A DNA stretch of 64,000 nt, from assembly GCA_947471745.1 (NCBI GenBank), contig CANJKZ010000723.1:8314501-8378500 (forward strand), read 5' to 3'. Below the pieces are notes generated by a model, which made no database searches, was not told the DNA's origin, and saw nothing but the letters and a program-made list of their open reading frames with translations. This DNA comes from Closterium sp. Naga37s-1 (lineage: Eukaryota > Streptophyta > Zygnematophyceae > Desmidiales > Closteriaceae). Both the position numbers and the translations under genes were made by a program. Of this stretch, positions 29,814 to 41,072 are shown in pieces; position 1 is the stretch's first letter; each line of letters opens with the position of its first letter.

Positions 29814-32800
29814 TCAAGCCTTCAGCTCCGTCAGAATCCCCTTAACAGCCTCAAACGTCTGGATCGGATACTCTTCATGCGGCAACAACGCCCCTTCAAC
29901 CTCCACATACCCCGCCACGCCCGCCGCCCCCTTGGCAGCCTGCATCTCCGCCTTGCTCCGCCTCGGGCAACCCTTGCTAGCCACCACATATGCCCGCACT
30001 CCCTCTTCCTCTGCCCGCGCAAACATCCCAACAAACTCCTCCCGGGTCTTCACGCTGTCGAGAAGACCCGATACGAAGGATGCGGGGGCGAAGCGGGCGC
30101 CTGGGCGGCGCGTGATGGAGGTGCGGGAGTCGAGGAGCGAGGGCGTGACGTTGTCTGCGTCGGCGTAGACGTGCGAGAGGTACTGCTGGCGCATGTTGCG
30201 CGGCGAGGTGAGCGCGAAGCGGTAGAGCGCCCAGCCCAGAGCTGGGGAGCGCACGAGCGATCGGAATATGGCATAGCTGGAAGGGAGAGAGGGGGGGAGA
30301 CAACGAGGGAGAAGGAGGGGTGAAAGCAGAGTGAATGGAGGATGGAGGAAGTGGGTGGGAGATGGAGGGGAGGGAAAGCGGGGGGAAGAGAGTGGAGGAA
30401 AGGAAATGGCAGGGAAGGGGAAGTGGGGAAAGAAATGGGGGAGGGGGGAATGGAAGGGAAGAAACCAGCCCTGGGTTCATCCAAAAACCAGCACATGAAA
30501 TTGAAGAAGTGTTTTGAGACGTCTCAAGAAACCAGCCCTGGGTTCATCCAAAAACCAGCACATGAAATTGAAGAAGTGTTTTGAGACGTCTCAAGAAACC
30601 AGCCCTGGGTTCATCCAAAAACCAGCACATGAAATTGAAGAAGTGTTTTGAGACGTCTCAAGAAACCAGCCCTGGGTTCTTCCAAAAACCAGCACATGAA
30701 AGCACAGGTGCCTTGATGCAGGCAGATGAGTGGAGGCGCCAGTACATCTGCTCTCTGTGTGCCAGAACAGCCAGAACAGCCAAGGGAACACCAAGGCCAG
30801 AGTCCCAGCCCAGGTTCTGTCTGGCAACTCACCGCACCGCGCCGCGGATGCATCTTGTCGTCGGTATGACCGAACACAATGGACAGCGGGGCAGCCACCA
30901 CTGCCCTGCCACCACTCCCTGCACGTCCACCCTCCCCTCCCCACCGCATTCTCATGTTACCACCTTCCCTTCTCACCGAGGACGCATCTTGTCGGTATGA
31001 CCAAACACAATGGGCAGCGGGCCAGCCCATGTGGGGGCCACCACAACCACTCCCTCCACGTCCACGCGCGCATCCCCCCTGCGCTGCTACCTTGAGGCAG
31101 GAAAGAACCATCTGCTCCCCCATGCGTAACTTACCGAGGACGCATCTTGTCGGTATGACCAAACACAATGGGCAGCGGGCCAGCCCATGTGGGCGCCACT
31201 GCCACCACTCCCTGCACGTCCACGCGACCCCCCTGCGCTGCCGCCTTGAGTCGCCCGTCCGCCACGGCTTTAAGTGCTGCCACGGGCGCGTGCCCCGCTC
31301 CCACCAGCACCACTCGCCTACCGGCGCCTGGGGGGTGCGGGAAGGAAGGGAATGGGAATGGGAATGGGAATGGGAAGGGACAGGGGGCGAGGGTGGGAGA
31401 AGAAGGAGCAGGTGTTGAGGGGGTTACGGAGGGCAGTGAGGAGAGAGGGGCGTGGGGAGGGGAAATAGGGAAGGGAGATGGGCAGGGCAGGCGGGGGGAC
31501 GGCAGGCGGGGGGAGGGCAGGTGGGGGGAGGGCAGGTGGGGGCAAGGCAGGCGGGGGGAGGGCAGGTGGGGGGAGGGCAGGTGGGGGCAAGGCAGGCGGG
31601 GGGAGGGCAGGTGGTGGGAGGGCAGGTGGGGGAGGCCAGGTGGGGGGAGGGCAGGTGGGGTCCCCCTGACATGTGATGTCTTGAAAGCGAGTGGATAGGG
31701 GAGCGGAGGACGGGGTTGATGGGTGCTTCGCGCAAGGGGCGCAAGTGAGTGTTGGGGCAGAGACAGGCGGAGACTTTTGAGTCGACTCAAAAGTCACCTA
31801 GGGGAGCGGAGGAGGATGTTGATGGGTGCTTCGCACAAGGGGTCCAAGTGAGTGTTGGGGTAGGGACAGGCGGAGTGGGATTGAGAGATGGAGGAGGAGG
31901 AGGAGGAGGAGGAGGAGGAGGAGGAGGAGGAGGAGGAGGAGGAGGAGGAGGAGTAAGTGAGAATCCCATCCCATCGTATGTGCACGGTCAGTCCAAATTT
32001 CCTGGCCTCCTTCACTCCCTTCCCCTCTCCCTCCCACGTTCTCCTCCCTCCCACTCTCCCCATCAGCTGCATGCATGCACTCCCCCCGACTCCTCAACAA
32101 ACTTCCCTCCTACTCCTACGAAGCTTCTCCCCACTCCTCATCACCATCTCCCACCACTCCTCACCGATGTGATTAACGAAGTCCACCAGAAAATCCTCCA
32201 TAATAGCCGCCGTGTACTCCAGAGCCGGGCGCTCCGACTCGCCAAACCCAGGCCAATCCAGAGTCGCCACCTGGCGCCCTCCCTCCGCGGCGCTGGGCGG
32301 CGCTAGCGCTGCCACGTCAGATGCCACGTGGTCCCATTCGTCGACAGTGCTGACGTCGGAAAAGGACGGCAGGAAGAGGACGAGCGACTCGGGGGGGTCC
32401 GAGCCGGAGGTAGGGTAGACTACGTAGTTAATCTCTATGTTCGGTTGGCCGTTGGCGCGCTGCCACGTCCACGAGCGCTTTTCACGCGACTGTAATAGGA
32501 GTTAAGAATGACGAGGCGGGTGGCAGGGGAGAGGCGGGGGGAGAGGCGGGGAGATAAGGGGGGAGGATGGAGTGTAGTAAGAGGGAGAGAGAGCGAGGGA
32601 AGCGAGGGAGCGAAGCAGTGACTTGAATTTGTTGTACAATGCTATACGGGTGACCTCGAAGAAGGACGCAGTGCGGTTCGGAGACCTCTGACCGTTGGGA
32701 CAGTTCTAGAGATAAGAACGGGCGATCACGAACCCGGTAGAGCGGATGAGTAAAAAGGAAAACAAGGGTTTGCCAGAGCCAAGAGCGGACTCCGATGTGT

Positions 32801-33165
32801 TTTGAGTCGAGCTCCGATGTGTTTAAAGTCGAGCTCAGACGGGAAGAAATCTGTGCTTGCCAGTGTGAAGGCGCGAGAAACTCGCAGAAGAAGCTCGTAA
32901 GAAGCTAGCTACCGACCTTATTCGAGCCCATCCCTTGTGTCGTCGCCTCTGCAGCAACAGAAGCCGCGACTCGCAGCCCCCGATGTCCATGGCGCCCCGG
33001 TGGAGGAGCGGTCACCGCAGCGTTAAGCGCAACGAACGCGGGGCTTTGCGACGTCCACGACAGCGCGGAAGCCTGGGGGACGCGGCGCGCATACGCGCGC
33101 GGAAGGAGGCAACGCGTTGTGACGGAGGTCGCGGATGCGACTGGAGTGAACGATAGCGCAGCCAT
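29814..33165 (-). CDS. Chloroplast-targeted alpha/beta-hydrolase-fold protein
   Basis: Four exons: 33165-32917, 32489-32165, 31327-31135, 30276-29814; phases agree; 409 aa. Residues 1-70 resemble a chloroplast transit peptide (MAALSFTPVASATSVTTR, Ser/Ala/Arg-rich, no acids). The hydrolase fold then follows with NIEINYVVYP, VLFLPSFSDVST, VATLDWPGFGESERP (oxyanion/strand 4 region), VVLVGAGHAPVAALKA (nucleophile elbow), VVAVAPTWAGPLPIVFG, a lid with YAIFRSLVRSPALGWALYRF and NMRQQYLSHVYAD, and a late strand AYVVASKGCP. It resembles a plastid family of plants with the APTWRGPLP signature. The elbow has Gly-His-Ala where Gly-x-Ser-x-Gly is usual, so classical esterase activity is doubtful. Start chosen at 33,165; an in-frame ATG lies at 33,222. 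Confidence 0.82.
30463..30725 (-). repeat. 66-bp tandem array, four copies, each with a GAGACGTCTC palindrome
   Basis: Each unit holds CAGCCCTGGGTTCATCC, CCAGCACATGAAATTG and, at the junction, GTTTTGAGACGTCTCAAG. Copies are nearly identical. The array lies in the last intron of the hydrolase gene. Confidence 0.93.
30843..31060 (-). repeat. Two copies of the end of hydrolase exon 31327-31135
   Basis: The sequence for GPLPIVFGHTDKM with its donor is repeated at about 30,975-31,045 and, more diverged, at 30,843-30,915. Confidence 0.88.
31490..31665 (-). repeat. G-rich tandem repeat (GGGCAGGTGGGGGGA)n
   Basis: About eleven imperfect units of 14-16 bp lie in the second intron of the hydrolase gene. 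Confidence 0.85.
31697..31875. repeat. 75-bp duplication with a perfect 24-bp palindrome between copies
   Basis: The block starting AGGGGAGCGGAGGA occurs at about 31,697 and 31,799. The bases 31,772-31,795 between them form a perfect palindrome, GACTTTTGAGTC joined to its own complement. (GGA)n follows at 31,888-31,953. Confidence 0.95.
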
Positions 33166-34399
33166 TACCGCGAAAGGATGGTGGTGAGGATCAGACGGGG
33201 GACTAATGAGAAATAATCGCACGACAGAGCGAATCGTGGCAGAAACGAGATTCCTGAGCGGGAGTTACGCAGGAGGAAAGTGCAGGCAGTTGCCGAGAAG
33301 TGTGCGCAGGCGGATTAAAAGATTGAGAGTAGTATGCGGAAGAAATACAAGAATGGCTGGGTATAATGGAACTGATGATGGGAATCTGGGCGAAAGAGCT
33401 AGCGAGGCGAGTTGATGCGAATTCCAATTCCAACCTGTTTGCGAAATTGAGTGGCAGGAGCGAGATTGGACGAGGCGATTTTCTGTTCACGAACTCGTTG
33501 CGTCAGTAACGAAAAAATAAGATTCAACTGGAAGTTACATCGAGGTACGTTCAGATTGGTTGACGAGGCAGTCACAAGGATCTCCACGTGGACGAATGTG
33601 CCGCTGAAACGTGGTGCAGGATGCTTCTGCTGTGAAAACATTGAAATAATATACACAAGCTCCTATAGAAACAATAGGATTGTGATACACTTATTCTTGT
33701 CTTGCAATAGATTGTTAAAATTCATGAGTAATATGAGAACAACGTCAAACCGGATACATAATTTAGATACAAAATTTTCATACATGTAGCAGAGTGTGCA
33801 CATGTGCCAAGTAATATTTATTTCGATCACGGGAGGAATATTTACTTTGTTGTATACACATATGCTAACAAAGTGATATTCCTGTGTTAACGCAGACCAG
33901 GGATGGAATAATAAGTTCTCACTGGATTCTGCATGTAACTGTCTGGGGTTATTCAACTCCTGATATAAGCAGTTCTATTCTGAAATAATCGAACTGTAAT
34001 AGCTTAAAGTCGTAACGGAGCGTCATAGTTGAGAGCAAGCACAGAAGAAATATCTCTCCAGCCAGATATTTATGCTTCCAATGGAGTTCATTCCTGGCTA
34101 TCTCTGATTGGTCTTGACTCCCTTTATGCAAGATACCGGTACCACTTCCTGGGCGGTTCTACGGAAAGGGATACCCTTTTTGTCGGAAGCAATCTAGATA
34201 TCCTCTTTTTGGCTATGTGCCACGAAGGCTGACCAATTTTTGACGTGGTCGCAATGAGTGATACAGACATGTGACAGATGATGTGGCTGTTCGAAGAAAC
34301 CATGCCCCCGAAGACCTTCGATTCCATAAAGATCCACAACAAGAGCTTGTGTTCGAGAGCGTCCCCCACCTGTTTTTTCTTCGAGAATTCCTTCTCTAA
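33166..34399. other. Intergenic; no gene seen
   Basis: Promoter side of the hydrolase gene. Composition turns AT-rich from about 33,500. Only short, domain-free ORFs are present. Confidence 0.6.
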
Positions 34400-34823
34400 T
34401 ACACCTGGTCCGCGGTATTTTAACCGCCGGTATCCTAACCAAGTTTGTCGGCACGCTGGACGTTTCTTGTTGGGTGGCCAGAAATCGCTGTTCACACTTG
34501 ACCGAACCAAGTTGCAGATTGCCAAGCCTTTTTTTGATATTTCAGCTGGCGCCTTCCACGCGGCAAGCAAATTTCCCCATCCGAATTTTCCAAAAAGAAT
34601 CGTCACCGTCGATGATTTACTTTCCCGACTCTGGAACATTCCAGATGGCGAAAAGAGCCGAATTGCTCCTTTTGAGTAGTGCTGTCAAAACTTTCCATGC
34701 TGTTCAGATATTTGGTGGTGAAAATAATGACCGAAATTTTGCACCCTTATCTTCACCACGGCCAGATAATCCAAAATCCTGCTACCCATTTTCGCGCGGT
34801 TAAAATACCGCGGACCAGGTGTA
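34400..34823. mobile_element. MITE-like element with 28-bp terminal inverted repeats
   Basis: Positions 34,400-34,427 (TACACCTGGTCCGCGG followed by TATTTTAACCGC) are the exact reverse complement of 34,796-34,823. The 424-bp unit encodes no recognisable transposase. If the outer TA is counted as a target duplication, the ends read CACCTGG...CCAGGTG, which would fit a Tc1/mariner-type non-autonomous element. The superfamily is inference. Confidence 0.72.
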
Positions 34824-36216
34824 CCCAATTTAAAATTCGTATAAATGATGAATACTGCCATCTTGACAGCCATACAGCCATCAATGTGTTTTCTGTAAAT
34901 GCTGAACTAAACCAATTTGCAAGAGTAGATGTTTCACTTCTGCCCGTTTTCCAATTTTACTGTACTTCTCATTCGTGCTGCCAGCCAAACCGTTCGATGG
35001 CGTCGATGGAGACAAAGCTGTGATTTCTGGTGCAGATATTTGTGCCTAGGACGGATTTCGCAGCATTTCAACTGAGGTGTTGGACTTCGCAATTCTGCCG
35101 CATGCAATCTGTCGACGATACCTGTGAGTACCGATTGAAAAATGTACTGTCTACCATAAATACCTGGACAACTCCATCCTACGCCAGCATGGACTCAGAT
35201 ATTTCCCATGTCACACGCGAATGGAATCCGGCATACTTGCCGAAAAGGAATTCACGTGATATCTTGTCGCAAGTACGTGTTTCGTCCCGTCGTGATGTCT
35301 TCAGTGACGTCAACCTTTGCGCCACCTCCGCGTCGCGGTTCTCAATATCCTCAAATTCTCACAAAATCACCTCTCTCATCCCAGCCAAGCTCCCCTCACT
35401 CTCCCCCCGATCCCCCCAAACTCCCAGTTCCCCCCTGCCCAAAGCTCCACTAGCAAGCCTGGCAGCAAGTTGCGTTGCTACCTATCACAGGCTTCCACAT
35501 TTCCCTTTCCACTGCCACCGCAGCAGTCTGAGTTCCTTCCTCAAACTGCTGCCCTGTCATTCCCTTCAAACAATTTGCGAAAAATCCCCCGATGTGAATG
35601 CAATTTGCGAAAAATCCCCCAATGTGAATGCAAATGGCACGCGGCTTTTATGCATCAGCAGCAATTGGTCAGGAAGAATGCCATAGGAAAACACGGTGTG
35701 CTCTGTGGGGTCCAGTCAGTGACCAATCCAGCCATAGAGCTCAAACAGATGAAAATATCTACCAGTGACCCTCCCGTTCCTCCTGTCCCATCCCATCCCT
35801 CGAAGAATACAATACGAAACTATCTCCAAAGTTCCACACGGAGAATTGGTGAATGTTTCGGCGCGTTGAAAACCACACTTGTGAAGGAGAACATATCTGT
35901 GGCTTCATTCTCGTGCGAGTCTCTTCCTGTTCCATCCCATCTCGAACTTCATTTTGTTAGCGAGAGTTCACAAGCTGATTAGGCTGCCGACCAGCACCGG
36001 CCCTTTCGTAATACCAAGACCGTCGTAATAGTCTCAGCCAGTCTCGCGTGCCTCCCACGATTGCATCTCGAACGGCGAAGGGCACCGATTATTATCGCAT
36101 CACGTCGGTCTGGTCTTCAAAGTTGATCTCCACTCCAAGTTCCTAGAAATCGTTAATCCAGCACAAGTGCTAAGGGGTCTAACTAACCCAGCCCAGCACG
36201 GAGTCACCCTCCCGCG
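34824..36216. other. Intergenic, with one 30-bp tandem duplication
   Basis: No gene was supported. CAATTTGCGAAAAATCCCCC plus GATGTGAATG is duplicated in tandem at about 35,572-35,632. Upstream region of the COR27/28-like gene. Confidence 0.6.
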
Positions 36217-38068
36217 ATGTTCCGATTATCATCGCCCCCAGGCGCTAGTGCTGCTTCTGCGATGGTCAACGGCGCTTGCTGTCCAGGCCATCCGCAAACA
36301 AAGGCTCCGGGTAACACGGAGACGGGACGCGGCGCGCTGGATAGGCCGTCAGGAAAGCGGCGCCTAGGCCAGCAACTGCCGCAGCCGCAGCCGCAGCCGC
36401 AGCCGCAGCAGCCGATGCTGTGGAAAGCTCAAAGCCATGCGGCGGAAGGAGGAGCCGCTGCCGGCACGGGCGCGGGCACGTTCGCGGGCGCTGGCGCGGA
36501 CGCGGACGCTCACGCGGGCGCCCGAGCGGGCGCGGATGCGGGAGCAGGCGCGGCTTTAACAGGCCCGGGCCGTTTCGTCTGGACGACCTGTTGGACCGAG
36601 GAAGCTCACAAGAACTTTCTTGACCTTATCGAAGCGGACTTCGTGCGGCGAATGTACTCCCGGCAGTACTGCCACGCCGATATTTGCGGCGTGAATGACG
36701 CCGGAACCGGCGGCGGCTGCGGCGGCGGAGAGTGTCTTGTGGCGCAGAAACCGCGCGGCGGAGGAGAAATAGGCGGCGGAAGCAGCCGCGCGGCTGTAGC
36801 TGCGCCGTTCGAAGCGCCTCAAACGTCTCAGACAAGTCAAAGCGGCAGCGGAGGCGGCGGCGCGGGATTGCCCGAGGTGGCGTGCGCCGGTGTGGGAAGC
36901 AAACGACGACGGCACGGCGAGGAGGGGTCGCACAGCTGGCGGGAGGCTACAGGCGACGCAGCCGCTACAGCCGCTACAGCCGCTACAGCTGCTACAGCTG
37001 CACGAATCGGCACCAGTTGCGCTGCTGAATCGGCGGATGTAACAATGAGTGTCGCCTGTAGCAGCAGCGCGTCTGGCACCTGTGCTACCGGCAGTAGCGA
37101 GGCCGACAATAGCGGGGATGGCATATCCGACGATGCTACTGGTGGCAGGAGCAGCGTTGACTGGGACTGTGATAGTGAGGATTTCACGGCGGTTCTTAGG
37201 GGGTATGGCGAGGAGGGAGAGGAGAATGCGAGCAGTTGTGATAGCGTGTGTGGGGGAGGGGAGGAGGTGGAGCAGCGAGTGCGTGTGTCTGGTCTTACTC
37301 CGGTGCCCGCTCCTCCTCCTGCTATGGCTGCCGCTGCCGCTGCCGCTGCTGTCGCCGCACCTGCTGCTGCTAATGCCGAGCTTGCTGCTTATGGGGATGC
37401 AGGCGAAGAATCGGAGGAGGCTATGGGTGAAGGAATGGGCGAAAGTGGCGACGAACGCGTCTGCGAATGCAGATTCGAGGGAGCTGAGGAAGCTGTTACA
37501 GCAGCAGCGGCAGCACACATGTTGAGCCGACCGAACGTGCTTCCCTTTGCTGCTGCTGCGCCCTCCGCGCCCTCTGCGCTTCTTGCGCCCCTTGCGCCCC
37601 TTGCGCCCGCCGCGCCCTCCGCGCCCTGCTGTCACTGCCTGCTGCCTGCCGCGCCTCTCACTGCCTATCATCCTGCTGCTTCTCCTTCCGCCTTGACCCC
37701 TTCCTTCGCCTCCTCCCTTCCTGCTTCCATGTCTGCATCGCCTCTGTTATCTGTTTCTGCCGTAATGGCGCCTGCTGCTGCAGCAGCTGCTGCGGCTGCT
37801 ACTCCTGCTCCTTCTCCTCCTCTACTTGCGCCTCTTCCTCTCTTCCCTACCCATGCGCCTTTCCGAAGCCCTTGGATCCGTCGGTTCAATCACTACCAGC
37901 AAACGCCATCACTGTCACCAGCACCACCAGCAGCAGCAGCAGCAGCACCAGCAGCAGCGGCAGCAGCAGCAGCATCGTGCTTCTCATTCCTAGCACCGCT
38001 TGAAGCAGAGGCAGGACGTCTTGCTGCTGCTTCTGTAGCGGCAGCAGCGGCAGCAGCAGCAGCCAAGA

Positions 38069-38136
<68 letters not shown>

Positions 38137-38277
38137 CAGAAGGGTGGGGTCAGCACCACGTGCACCTTCAACACTAGTATAAGCCCTAGACCTGACACTC
38201 TCCATATAGGAACAATAACTACTATCACCGAAATTGGCCACCGCTTAGCTGGCAACTCCTTTGACAGCACCTGCTGA
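36217..38277 (+). CDS. COR27/COR28-like protein (clock and light-signalling regulator)
   Basis: Single-exon ORF of 686 aa. Two short motifs match the Arabidopsis COR27/COR28 family as I remember it. Residues about 126-146 read WTEEAHKNFLDLIEADFV-RRMY (family: WTNEKHSLYLKSMEASFV). Residues 549-556 read FRSPWIRRF (family: RSPWIKHYKP). COR27/28 are small evening-phased nuclear proteins that repress clock and light-responsive genes and bind the COP1/HY5 system. This protein is much longer (about 686 versus about 250 aa) because of Ala, Ser, Gly, Gln and Pro runs, including poly-Ala tracts encoded by GCAGCA/GCTGCT repeats. Acidic patches (SDDATGG, DWDCDSEDF) lie between the motifs. Function is inferred from the motifs only. 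Confidence 0.68.
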
Positions 38278-38885
38278 TTCCGAGCTCACTGCTGGTTTCA
38301 CAGTTTTACACGTGGTTTCACAGTTACACGATTTCAAGATTACACGGTTACACGGCTACAGTTACCATATATGGTAACACTCACACTGGTGCTGCTGCTG
38401 ATCCTCCTGATCCTGATCCTGGTGTGCGTAACTAGGGTAGTGGATCACACTAATTACCTACAAGGAGGTCGGTCCTGCTTATTTTCCAGGCATAGATGGT
38501 AGTTGTTTATACAGCCAGGCGTTAGGATGGATTAGACTAGGGATTTTATAGGAGGGGTTGGGTTAGCAGAGCCAGCTGGACATTAGCATGTGTGTGTTCC
38601 CTTGTCATGTCATATCGGGTACAAAAATGCTATTTTTCTCCTCACATCAGTGTTAGTGTCTGGAGGTTACAGGTTCTACACCACTGATATCACTAGTTAC
38701 CTCTTCAGTACGGTACTGTTGTGCATTTCACTCTTTCCTGTGCTCATCTTTGCTTGTGAATAAAAATTACCACCTTTGGTAACCCATAGCCATAGGCAAC
38801 ACGTTTCAGGGTCCAGTGAATTTCTGCTGACCGTGTCAAATCAAAACTAACATAAAACTCCTTGTCCCACCTCAGCAGTACAAAA
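38278..38885. other. Short intergenic region left of the retroelement
   Basis: AT-richer sequence with small imperfect repeats of TTTCACAGTTACACG near 38,290-38,360. No gene. Confidence 0.6.
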
Positions 38886-39068
38886 ATGATAATTTTTAAA
38901 CACACGAAGTGTTTTTCAAAATTACGTATTTCGAAAGCGCAGCTGCCTGTAACGCAGATTTGGCATCGTCGAAGCGCGCTAAACGCCCTTCTCCAACTAC
39001 AAAACGTGGGTTGGAGCTCATTTCCCTCCACCCACGTCTCTCATTTTCCAACGGCTCATGCAACTCTC
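38886..39068 (+). repeat. Split direct repeat A1
   Basis: 183 bp, identical by eye to 44,320-44,502. It begins ATGATAATTTTTAAACAC and ends CATGCAACTCTC. Confidence 0.95.
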
Positions 39069-39184
39069 AGTTCCTCGAGCTCATTTCTAGTTTTCCGTTC
39101 AAGCTGGCTAGAACTCGCTCTCTACCGAGAGGCGTTTCACCTTCAACTTTATTAGCTGACATTCTCAACCACAACCGCTCGACT

Positions 39185-40390
39185 ATGGCTGCTACGCCGA
39201 CACTTAACCGCGCGAACAACACCGTCGTCAACGACTCGAATATTTCCGACACCGATCGTAACGCCCGGGAAATGTCGGGCGAGCGCCGCAACAAGCGCCG
39301 GGCAGACGGCGAAACGTCCGCCCCAACAGCTGTCGACGTGCTGCTGGGCGGGCTCGAGGTCAACAAAAACGCCGAGCGGCACCAGCAGCACCCTTCGGCG
39401 CCTGTGGCGCCTGTGGCGCCTGTTGCGCCAGTGGCACCCGTGGCACCAGTGGCGAACGTGGCGCCACACGCGACTGACGCGGAGCACGCGCCTGAGGCAC
39501 ACGCGCCCCACAGGCAGTCGCGTCAGCGCCAGAGGCGCCGTACGGCCGCCTCGTCTGACGCGACCGTTGACCCGGACTTGACCCAGACGTTGACCCCGGA
39601 CCAAGTCAAGGCGCTCCTGTCCCTGTTACAGCATCGACCCGCCAGCGCAATTGAAGCCGAAACTACACAACCGGCGGCATCAATTTCGGCTAAAAACGAA
39701 AATTCGAAAAAGGAGAAGGGAGCGAAAGGAGCATCAACACGCCGCCACAACAAGGAGGTAGCTACCAGCGTTCCCGAAGCCGCAGCCGACGACCACGACT
39801 CCGACGACTCTGACGACGACGCTGGTGAGGCTCCGATCAACGCAGCAAATGTCACATCCATGGAAAATCTCCCCCCCCTTCCTTCCACCACCCCCACCTT
39901 TTCGGCGGCAAACTTCATGAAGGCGTTCGTGCGCGCGAAGGCGGAGCCCCTGGAGGACGTGAGGGCCTACCTGAAACACGCGGAGTACAAGCTGCAGCAC
40001 GACGACACGGCGGGCGGACTCGAAATGGTCATGAACGCCCTCGACTACATTTCGGAGCGTTTTGTGATGTTTCAAGTCGAGGACCACACCGACGACCGCG
40101 TGGCAAAGCGATTCAAGCTCTACCAACAGAAGAGTCTCCTGACTTCCCGCCCGTTCAAGCAGGCGGTAGCTGATGTGGCGGCTATGGATCGCGCGGAGGG
40201 CGCGTACGCTCGTTCCCACCGCGTTGGAGGGCATGGGCCGACGGCATACACCCCAAAGCGTGGACCGCCGCCCACGGGTGGCTTCCATGGCTTCCGTGGG
40301 GCGTGCTTCCGTTGTGGCCAGCCGGGTCACGTGGCAAGCGGCTGCCCGAGGAACGGGAACGGTGGCCAAGGTCCCGCACCCGTGGTGTAG
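39185..40390 (+). CDS. Gag-like protein of the retroelement
   Basis: 401 aa from the first in-frame ATG after A1 to TAG at 40,388. The N-terminal half is Ala/Pro/Thr-rich and basic-acidic (RRNKRRADGE, then APVAPVAPV repeats). A helical region (FMKAFVRAKAEPLEDVRAYL, YISERFVMFQV) could be the capsid-like core. The C-terminus has a perfect CCHC zinc knuckle, CFRCGQPGHVASGC (40,304-40,345), for nucleic-acid binding. The frame is also open upstream of 39,185 into A1 but has no better start. Confidence 0.85.
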   Translation: MAATPTLNRANNTVVNDSNISDTDRNAREMSGERRNKRRADGETSAPTAVDVLLGGLEVNKNAERHQQHPSAPVAPVAPVAPVAPVAPVANVAPHATDAEHAPEAHAPHRQSRQRQRRRTAASSDATVDPDLTQTLTPDQVKALLSLLQHRPASAIEAETTQPAASISAKNENSKKEKGAKGASTRRHNKEVATSVPEAAADDHDSDDSDDDAGEAPINAANVTSMENLPPLPSTTPTFSAANFMKAFVRAKAEPLEDVRAYLKHAEYKLQHDDTAGGLEMVMNALDYISERFVMFQVEDHTDDRVAKRFKLYQQKSLLTSRPFKQAVADVAAMDRAEGAYARSHRVGGHGPTAYTPKRGPPPTGGFHGFRGACFRCGQPGHVASGCPRNGNGGQGPAPVV

Positions 40391-40676
40391 GGGCGGGCCT
40401 TGAGCGGTTGCGCCTGTGCGCGTGGCACGGTGCACGTCATGTGCAAAATCCGTGGGCAACCCAAAGGGGTTAGCGATGGCGATTGGCCAGCCCTAGTGAG
40501 GGGTGATTGATAGGCTAGAGGCCTAGGATGCGGGGGAGGGAATTACAAACCTCTTGGCCCTTAGTATTAGCCCATGCGGTAGGGGCAAAGGCATGCTAGG
40601 AGCATGGCAATGTATGGCCCGTTTCATATAAGGGCGGACTTATTAAAGGAGCGATTTATGATTTTGGCTCATGATG

Positions 40677-41072
40677 AAAAAAAAAAAAAAAAAAAAAAGG
40701 GGAGAGAGAGTGAGAGCAAGAAGAAGATGAAGGAGAAGAAGAAGAGAGAAGGAGAGAAAGGGAGATGGAGGCAAAAAAAAAAAAAAAAAAAAAAAAAAAG
40801 GGGCGAAGATATGTACCGTACGACCCCAATCAATGGCCCTTGCACTCATCGGACGGGCAGCCATTGCCTTGGGTGAGCAAGAGTGAGAACAAAAGAGAGG
40901 GTGTGTGTGTGTATGCGAGAATGAAGAGAGGCAGAGAGAGAGAGAGAGGGAGAGAGAGAGGACACGAGAGAGTTCCTTCCCTCTCCTCCTCTTGTGGCCA
41001 CGTGACCACGCGGAAAGACTCACACCCGCACCTTGGTTGGTGGATTGAAAAAAAAAAAAAAAAAAAAAAAAA
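40677..41072 (+). repeat. Three poly-A runs between gag and RT
   Basis: A runs of about 22 (40,677-40,698), 27 (40,773-40,799) and 25 (41,048-41,072) bases, with (GA)n between. The last two are read through in the RT frame as poly-Lys. Confidence 0.95.

Noticed and set aside
31772-31795. Palindromes as cloning or scaffolding linkers (they contain restriction-site-like cores)
   Set aside because: Cores vary (GTCGAC, GACGTC, GGCGCC), many copies are decayed, and flanks are always local duplications. Linkers would be uniform. Raw-read confirmation is still desirable.
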